From Streptomyces anulatus (GTDB taxonomy: Bacteria > Actinomycetota > Actinomycetes > Streptomycetales > Streptomycetaceae), in contig NZ_BMVK01000030.1 of assembly GCF_014650675.1 (NCBI RefSeq), forward strand, positions 1 through 34,341: a DNA stretch of 34,341 nt. The letters are read 5' to 3'. How positions within the stretch are numbered: position 1 is the stretch's first letter; each line of letters begins with the position of its first letter. Shown here one piece after another: positions 29,315 to 34,341 of this stretch. The position numbers and the translations under genes were made by a program. A model generated the notes under the pieces. That model was given only the letters and a program-made list of their open reading frames with translations. It did no database searches and was not told where the DNA came from.

Positions 29315-29671
29315 ATGACCACAGAGAACCTTCTGGCCGGCGGCACGCCGGACCCGCCCGTCACCTTCATCAACGTCTTCGAGATCTCCGCCGACGAACT
29401 CGACGCGTTCGTCGAGAAGTGGGAGCAGCGGGCCCGCCTCATGCGGGAGAAGCCGGGCTTCATCGACTCGCGGATGCACCGGGCCCGCTCCTCGGACTCC
29501 CGCTTCCAGCTCGTCAACGTCTCCCACTGGGAGAGCCAGGAGGCGTGGGAGGCCGCCACCGCCGACCCCGACTTCGCCTCCCGCACCCGGGCCGCGCGCG
29601 AGCAGGCCGTACAGCCGGTCACACCGAACCCGGCGGTCTACGACGTCGTCGTGGAACTCACCGCTCCCTGA
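29315..29671 (+). CDS. Antibiotic biosynthesis monooxygenase (ABM) family protein
   Basis: A 118-residue protein with a dimeric alpha/beta ferredoxin-like fold: VTFINVFEISADELDAFVEKWEQRA is the first strand and helix, PGFIDSRMHRA and FQLVNVSHWES the middle strands, WEAATADPDF the second helix, and YDVVVELT the last strand. ABM-domain proteins include cofactor-free quinone-forming monooxygenases and IsdG-type haem-degrading enzymes. The sequence has no proximal His placed as in IsdG, so haem degradation cannot be claimed. Initiation is likely leaderless. It is followed by a strong bidirectional hairpin before the convergent argS. Confidence 0.87.
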   Translation: MTTENLLAGGTPDPPVTFINVFEISADELDAFVEKWEQRARLMREKPGFIDSRMHRARSSDSRFQLVNVSHWESQEAWEAATADPDFASRTRAAREQAVQPVTPNPAVYDVVVELTAP

Positions 29672-29688
29672 ACCGGACGGACCTACGC

Positions 29689-29726
29689 GTGTGGGCCCCG
29701 CACATCACCCGTGCCGGGGCCCACAC
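29689..29726. terminator. Bidirectional terminator between the ABM gene and argS
   Basis: A perfect 12-bp stem (GTGTGGGCCCCG, 29689-29700, with 29715-29726) has further pairing possible in its loop. It lies between convergent stops at 29671 and 29745. No T tract is present. Confidence 0.78.
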
Positions 29727-29744
29727 ACGTGACAACGCCTCGGG

Positions 29745-31517
29745 TCAGAGCCGCTCGGGCGTCCGGATGCCCAGCAGCGCCATCCCCCGGTGCAGGGTCC
29801 GGGCGGTCAGCTCGACCAGGAAGAGCCGGTTCTCGACGACCTCCGGGGCGTTGTCCGGGCTGAGCACCTGGCACTGGTCGTAGAACGTGGTCAGGTGGGA
29901 CGCCAGCTGGTAGAGATACGCGGCCAGCTTGTGCGGCTCGTAGCCCGCCCCGACCTCGGCGAGGACCTCGCCGAACTGGTCCAGGTGCAGACCGAGCGCC
30001 CGCTCCGCCGGGGCCAGCTCCAGCTCCGGGTGGGCGGCCGGGACCGCGTCGCCCGCCTTGCGCAGGATCGACTGGATCCGGGCGTACGCGTACTGGAGGT
30101 ACACCGACGTGTCGCCGTGCAGCGCCACCATCTGGTCCAGGTCGAACTTGTAGTCCCGTACGGCGGAGGTCGACAGGTCCGCGTACTTCACCGCGCCGAT
30201 GCCGACGTACCGGCCGTTCTCGACGATCTCCTCCTCGGACAGGCCCACCTTGTCGGCCTTGTCCCGGACGACCGCCGTGGCCCGTGCGACCGCCTCGTCG
30301 AGGAGGTCCTCCAGCCGCACGGTCTCGCCCTCACGGGTCTTGAACGGCTTGCCGTCCTTGCCGAGGACCGTGCCGAACGCGAGCTGCACGGCCTTGACGT
30401 CGTCGCTCAGCCAGCCCGCCCTGCGGGCCGTCTCGAAGACCATCCGGAAGTGCAGCGACTGCCGTGCGTCCACCACGTACAGCAGGGTGTCCGCCTTGAG
30501 GTCCTGCACCCGGTTCCGGACCGCGGAGAGGTCGGTGGCCGCGTAGCCGTAGCCGCCGTTCGTCTTCTTCACGATGAGCGGGACCTTGTTGCCGTCCGGG
30601 CCCTTCACATCGTCGAAGAACACGCACAGCGCACCCTCGGAGCGGACGGCGACGCCCGTCTCCTCCAGGATCCGGCAGGTCTCCTCCAGCATGTCGTTGT
30701 AGCCGGACTCACCGACGATGTCCGGGTCGTCGATCTCCATGTCGAGCTTGTCGAACACCGAGTGGAAGTAGATCTTCGACTCGTCGACGAAGCGGTGCCA
30801 CAGCTCCAGGGTCTCGGCGTCCCCGGCCTGGAGGGCCACCACCCGGTCCCGGGACCGGGCCTTGAACTCCTCGTCGGAGTCGAACAGGACCCGCGACTCC
30901 TTGTAGACCCGGTTCAGCGTCGACATCGCCGCCTCGCCGTCGCTCGCGCCGCCCTCGTGCTTCAGCGCGCCCGGGTGCTCGATCAGATACTGGATGAGCA
31001 TGCCGAACTGGGTGCCCCAGTCGCCGATGTGGTGCCGCCGGACCACGTTCTCGCCGGTGAACTCCAGGATCTTGACCACGGCGTCGCCGATGACCGCCGA
31101 CCGCAGGTGGCCGACGTGCATCTCCTTGGCCACGTTCGGCTGGGCGTAGTCGATGACCGTCGTCCCGGCGTCGTCCTTCAGCGGCACGCCGAGCCGGCCC
31201 TCGTCGTCCGCCGCCCGGGCGGCCAGCGTCTCGACGATCGCCCGGTCGGTGAGGGTGACGTTGAGGAAGCCGGGCCCGGAGACCTCGATGTCCTTGATCA
31301 GCCCGCCCGCCGGGAGGGCCGCGGTGACCTGGGCGGCCAGCTCACGCGGATTGCCCTTCAGCTTCTTGGCGAGCGCCAGGATGCCGTTGGCCTGGAAGTC
31401 GGCCCGGTCGCTACGTCGCAGCAGCGGGTCCGCGGCGCCGGCATCCGGCAGCGCTGCCGTCAGGGCGTCCGCCAGCTGCTGCTGGAGCGTGGAAGCGAGG
31501 GAAGGGACCGAGGCCAT
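29745..31517 (-). CDS. argS: Arginyl-tRNA synthetase
   Basis: A 590-residue class Ia synthetase charging tRNA(Arg). It has an N-terminal additional domain for tRNA D-loop contact (1 to ~105). The catalytic domain carries the HIGH signature as HVGHLRSAV (134-137) in YAQPNVAKEMHVGH, plus DWGTQFG, TNGGYGYAATDL and YVVDARQSLHFRMVF. The KMSK-equivalent region reads GKPFKTREGETVRLEDLL, as usual for ArgRS, which lacks a strict KMSKS. A C-terminal DALR anticodon-binding domain ends LLGIRTPERL. The length is normal. It is divergent from lysS, sharing a 135-bp control region. Confidence 0.97.
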   Translation of the reverse strand: MASVPSLASTLQQQLADALTAALPDAGAADPLLRRSDRADFQANGILALAKKLKGNPRELAAQVTAALPAGGLIKDIEVSGPGFLNVTLTDRAIVETLAARAADDEGRLGVPLKDDAGTTVIDYAQPNVAKEMHVGHLRSAVIGDAVVKILEFTGENVVRRHHIGDWGTQFGMLIQYLIEHPGALKHEGGASDGEAAMSTLNRVYKESRVLFDSDEEFKARSRDRVVALQAGDAETLELWHRFVDESKIYFHSVFDKLDMEIDDPDIVGESGYNDMLEETCRILEETGVAVRSEGALCVFFDDVKGPDGNKVPLIVKKTNGGYGYAATDLSAVRNRVQDLKADTLLYVVDARQSLHFRMVFETARRAGWLSDDVKAVQLAFGTVLGKDGKPFKTREGETVRLEDLLDEAVARATAVVRDKADKVGLSEEEIVENGRYVGIGAVKYADLSTSAVRDYKFDLDQMVALHGDTSVYLQYAYARIQSILRKAGDAVPAAHPELELAPAERALGLHLDQFGEVLAEVGAGYEPHKLAAYLYQLASHLTTFYDQCQVLSPDNAPEVVENRLFLVELTARTLHRGMALLGIRTPERL

Positions 31518-31652
31518 GGCTGGCTGCCGTTTCCGTAGGGGTACAAGGGATCACCCCAGTATCCCACGGGGCGTAAAGCCGTTTTCGCGCTGCGGGGGGT
31601 AGCTGGGAGAATGGTCCGTACCCCATCGGGAAACGACAGACGAGAGAAGGAC
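31518..31652. promoter_or_regulatory. Divergent argS/lysS control region
   Basis: A 135-bp region between two divergent essential genes. It must hold both promoters, but I see no strong -35/-10 pair. Its centre is less GC-rich (CGTAAAGCCGTTTTCG, 31571-31586). No T-box or other leader structure is evident. Confidence 0.4.
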
Positions 31653-33422
31653 GTGCCGACCGTGGCCGAGAGTCAGACCAGCACCGAGACCGACTGGGTC
31701 TCCCGCTTCGCGGACGATGTCATCGCCGAATCGGAGCGTCGTGCGCCTGGCAAACCGGTCGTCGTCGCCTCCGGTCTGTCCCCGTCGGGCCCGATCCACC
31801 TCGGCAACCTCCGCGAGGTCATGACCCCGCACCTGGTCGCCGACGAGATCCGCCGCCGCGGGCACACCGTGCGCCACCTGATCTCCTGGGACGACTACGA
31901 CCGCTTCCGGAAGGTCCCGGAGGGCATCCCGGGGGTCGACAAGGCGACCTGGACCGAGCACATCGGCAAGCCGCTGACCTCGGTGCCCGCCCCGGCCGGC
32001 TCCGCGTACCCGAACTGGGCCGAGCACTTCAAGGCCGCCATGACGGCGGCCCTGGACGAGCTGGGCGTCGAGTACGACGGCATCAGCCAGACGGAGCAGT
32101 ACACCGCCGGGACCTACCGCGAGCAGATCCTGCACGCGATGAAGCACCGCGCCGACATCGACGCCGTCCTGGACCGCTACCGGACGAAGAAGGACCCGGC
32201 GGCAGCCCAGGGCAAGGGCGGCAAGAAGCCGCAGCAGCAGAAGAAGGTCGACGAGGCCGAGCTGGAGGCCGCCGAAGGCTCCGGCGCCGCCGACGAGGAC
32301 GACGGCAGCGGCAACACCGCCGGCTACTTCCCGTACAAGCCCTACTGCGGCAACTGCGAGAAGGACCTCACCGTCGTCACCTCCTACGACGACGACACGA
32401 CCGAGCTGAACTACACCTGCTCGGCGTGCGGCTTCGCCGAGACGGTCCGCCTCAGCGAGTTCAACCGGGGCAAGCTCGTCTGGAAGGTCGACTGGCCGAT
32501 GCGCTGGGCCTACGAGGGCGTGATCTTCGAGCCCAGCGGCGTCGACCACTCCTCGCCCGGCTCCTCCTTCGTCGTCGGCGGCCAGATCGTCCGCGAGGTC
32601 TTCGACGGCGTCCAGCCCATCGGGCCCATGTACGCCTTCGTCGGCATCTCCGGCATGGCCAAGATGTCCTCCAGCAAGGGCGGGGTCCCCACCCCGGCCG
32701 ACGCGCTGAAGATCATGGAAGCGCCGCTGCTGCGCTGGCTCTACGCCCGCCGCAAGCCCAACCAGTCGTTCAAGATCGCCTTCGACCAGGAGATCCAGCG
32801 GCTGTACGACGAGTGGGACTCGCTGGGCCGCAAGGTCGCCGACGGCACGGTGCTGCCCGCCGACGCCGCCGCGCACTCCCGTGCCGTCCGCACCGCGGCC
32901 GGGGAGCTCCCGAGCACCCCGCGCCCGCTGCCGTACCGGACGCTCGCCTCGGTCGCCGACATCACCGCCGGCGCCGAGGACCAGACGCTGCGCATCCTCA
33001 GCGAGCTGGACCCGGAGAACCCGCTGACCGCGCTGGACGAGGCCCGCCCGCGCCTCGACCGCGCCGAGAACTGGATCACCACCCAGGTCCCGGCCGAGGC
33101 CCGCACCATCGTCCGGGACGAGCCCGACAAGGAGCTGCTCGGCTCGCTCGACGACCAGGGCCGCGAGTCGCTGCGCCTCCTCCTGGAGGGGCTGGACGCG
33201 CACTGGTCCCTGGACGGGCTCACCACGCTCGTCTACGGCGTGCCGAAGGTGCTGGCGGGACTGAAGCCGGACGCCAAGCCGACGCCCGAGCTGAAGGCCG
33301 CCCAGCGGTCCTTCTTCGCGCTGCTCTACCGGCTGCTCGTCAGCCGCGACACGGGGCCCCGCCTGCCCACGCTGCTGCTCGCGGTGGGGGCGGACCGGGT
33401 GCGCAGGCTGCTCGGCGCCTAG
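31653..33422 (+). CDS. lysS: Class I lysyl-tRNA synthetase
   Basis: A 589-residue archaeal-type (class I) LysRS, unrelated in fold to the class II LysRS of most bacteria. It carries SGLSPSGPIHLGNLREV with HLGN (49-52) as the HIGH signature, ISWDDYDRFRKVPEG, and the KMSSSKG loop (337-343). A charged, low-complexity insertion (about 177-222, rich in Lys, Gln, Glu and Asp) precedes a four-Cys zinc knuckle (YCGNCEK, TCSACGF; Cys232, 235, 256, 259). The C-terminal helical domain follows. The start is GTG 31653; GTG 31662, nine bases on, is better spaced from GAGAAGG and equally possible. It ends at a 21-bp perfect hairpin. Confidence 0.95.
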   Translation: MPTVAESQTSTETDWVSRFADDVIAESERRAPGKPVVVASGLSPSGPIHLGNLREVMTPHLVADEIRRRGHTVRHLISWDDYDRFRKVPEGIPGVDKATWTEHIGKPLTSVPAPAGSAYPNWAEHFKAAMTAALDELGVEYDGISQTEQYTAGTYREQILHAMKHRADIDAVLDRYRTKKDPAAAQGKGGKKPQQQKKVDEAELEAAEGSGAADEDDGSGNTAGYFPYKPYCGNCEKDLTVVTSYDDDTTELNYTCSACGFAETVRLSEFNRGKLVWKVDWPMRWAYEGVIFEPSGVDHSSPGSSFVVGGQIVREVFDGVQPIGPMYAFVGISGMAKMSSSKGGVPTPADALKIMEAPLLRWLYARRKPNQSFKIAFDQEIQRLYDEWDSLGRKVADGTVLPADAAAHSRAVRTAAGELPSTPRPLPYRTLASVADITAGAEDQTLRILSELDPENPLTALDEARPRLDRAENWITTQVPAEARTIVRDEPDKELLGSLDDQGRESLRLLLEGLDAHWSLDGLTTLVYGVPKVLAGLKPDAKPTPELKAAQRSFFALLYRLLVSRDTGPRLPTLLLAVGADRVRRLLGA

Positions 33423-33430
33423 CGACGTGA

Positions 33431-33476
33431 CGGCGGAGGGCCACCACCCGGGAATCCGGGTGGTGGCCCTCCGCCG
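33431..33476. terminator. Bidirectional terminator after lysS
   Basis: A perfect 21-bp inverted repeat (33431-33451 with 33456-33476) has a GAAT loop, starts 9 nt past the lysS stop and ends 17 nt before the convergent stop at 33494. It is the longest perfect hairpin in the window. Confidence 0.93.
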
Positions 33477-33493
33477 TGCTGTGCGGCTGTCGC

Positions 33494-34341
33494 TCAGGCG
33501 CTCTGGTCGGCCGTCGCGCGCTGCATGTAGAGGTTCCTGAACTGCGGCATCAGGTCCTGGAGAAGCTCGGTCGAGCGCGGGTGGTGCACGTCGTGCCGGT
33601 CGGCCAGGTGGATGTCGAGGGTCTCGACGTTCGGGTACTGGCCTTCCTGGTCCGTGTACGCGCTGAACTCCTCGTAGGCGCGGTCGGCGAAGTCGTTGTC
33701 CTCCTGGGACCACTCCTCCAGCTGCGGCGCGTCCTCGGGCCCGGGGGCGGGCACGGCGGGCGGCTCCTCGTCGGCGGCCTGCTGTACGGGCTCCGGCTCC
33801 TCGCGGGGCTCCTCACGGGGCTCCTCACGGCGGGGGTGCGGGACCGCGCCGATCGTGCCGACGTCACCGAGGGGGCGGGTACGGCCGGGGCCCAGGGGGA
33901 CGGCCGCCGGGGTGGGCTCCAGGCCCTCGGCGTGCCGCGGGTCGTACGCGCTGGCGTGCGGGCCTTCCGGAAGCTTCTGGGCGGCGAACCAGGGGCTGTC
34001 GTGGGTGGGCGGGACCTGCGGGGTCTCCAGCGCCGGGGGCTGCGGGTGCTGGGCCTGCTCGGCGTACGGGGCCTGCTGGGCCTGCTGATGGTGTTGCTGG
34101 TCCGGCAGGTGCTGCTGGTGCTGCTGCTGGGGTGTCTGCTTCTGGAGCGACATCGGGTGCTGCTGCTGATGTTGCGGGTGCTGCTGTGCCTGCTCCTGCC
34201 CCGGCTCCCGCTGGGGCTCGTACGGCAGCTCCGCCTTCGGACGGGACGCCTCGACCGGTGGCAGCAGGGCCGGTTCGATGCCCGCGGCGGCGAGGCCGGC
34301 GGGGGCGGTCTCGGCGAGCGGCACGCCGTACTTCGCCAGGC
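33494..34341 (-). CDS. C-terminal part of a Gln/His-rich protein (partial)
   Basis: The reading frame is open to the window edge, so the N-terminus is missing and the true gene is longer than the ~282 residues seen. It begins LAKYGVPLAETAPAGLAAAG, then has a ~75-residue Gln/His/Pro-rich stretch with QQ, HQQQH and QQHHQQAQQ runs, a REEPREEPREE triple repeat, an acidic segment, and a well-ordered C-terminus (NDFADRAYEEFSAYTDQEG, then DIHLADRHDVHHPRSTELL and LMPQFRNLYMQR). The composition suggests a disordered linker between a membrane or upstream domain (outside the window) and a small helical end domain. I suspect a DUF2637-type membrane protein, but cannot support it from what is visible. Confidence 0.72.
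   Translation of the reverse strand, partial: LAKYGVPLAETAPAGLAAAGIEPALLPPVEASRPKAELPYEPQREPGQEQAQQHPQHQQQHPMSLQKQTPQQQHQQHLPDQQHHQQAQQAPYAEQAQHPQPPALETPQVPPTHDSPWFAAQKLPEGPHASAYDPRHAEGLEPTPAAVPLGPGRTRPLGDVGTIGAVPHPRREEPREEPREEPEPVQQAADEEPPAVPAPGPEDAPQLEEWSQEDNDFADRAYEEFSAYTDQEGQYPNVETLDIHLADRHDVHHPRSTELLQDLMPQFRNLYMQRATADQSA

Noticed and set aside
29790..31538. 582-codon plus-strand open frame opposite argS
   Set aside because: argS is certain from its motifs; the antisense product is Leu/Val/Arg-rich without features.
1..34341. CRISPR array, insertion sequence, integrase or attachment site
   Set aside because: I saw no regularly spaced repeats, transposase or integrase motifs, or terminal inverted repeats with target duplications. 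The 80-bp-offset repeat at 23027-23158 has only two copies.
1..34341. tRNA genes in the intergenic gaps
   Set aside because: No cloverleaf with a GTTCRA T-arm and matching acceptor stem was found in any gap I read.

Overview
This is chromosomal DNA of a Streptomyces or very close relative. The signs are very high GC with GC-rich third codon positions, GTG and TTG starts, and the developmental pair bldN (ECF sigma factor) and rsbN (its membrane anti-sigma factor). A Rex-regulated rex-hemA-hemC-hemD operon, a class I lysyl-tRNA synthetase, an actinobacterial 32-residue ribosomal protein (bS22 type) and an XRE/DUF397 pair point the same way. From memory, gene order follows the S. coelicolor segment running from about SCO3330 to SCO3303, with a non-syntenic block inserted between hemB and argS.

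Layout. The first ~38 bases are the 3' end of a 5S rRNA gene, followed by its terminator. Bases 109-4072 hold a HAD hydrolase, an MFS transporter overlapping an AcuC-type deacetylase, and a phosphatase-like conserved protein. Bases 4201-6958 hold a small excisionase-type DNA-binding protein, the tiny ribosomal protein, an atypical SDR and an acyltransferase. Bases 7050-9251 (minus strand) hold bldN and rsbN, with a candidate sigma-BldN promoter between them. Next come a minus-strand HAD-IB phosphatase and a plus-strand glutaredoxin-like protein. Bases 11161-17349 are the tetrapyrrole locus: a near-perfect Rex operator, then rex, hemA, hemC and hemD joined by three successive 4-base stop/start overlaps, two tandem terminators, and hemB with its own apparent leaderless promoter.

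Bases 17375-29671 are accessory. They contain a four-gene minus-strand cassette (HEAT-like protein, three-helix membrane protein, unrecognised 683-residue protein, DUF4253 protein), an unrecognised 217-residue protein, and an alpha/beta hydrolase that lacks the usual catalytic His. These are followed by a DHFR/RibD-like reductase, the XRE/DUF397 pair with a 15-bp inverted repeat upstream, a DUF4232 lipoprotein divergent from a membrane-tethered HTH protein, a phospholipase D-like protein, a GvpU-like protein and an ABM-fold protein. The window closes with divergent argS and lysS and a partial gene for a Gln/His-rich protein.

The core genes link development (bldN/rsbN), redox sensing (Rex, glutaredoxin) and haem supply. 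No already recognisable defence or mobile system is complete here. The best candidates for undescribed biology are the 17375-21277 cassette, the membrane-tethered HTH with its operator-like palindrome, the HemD protein with a degenerate methyltransferase half, and a recurring start architecture (TAnnnT, 6-7 nt, ATG) that predicts many leaderless mRNAs.
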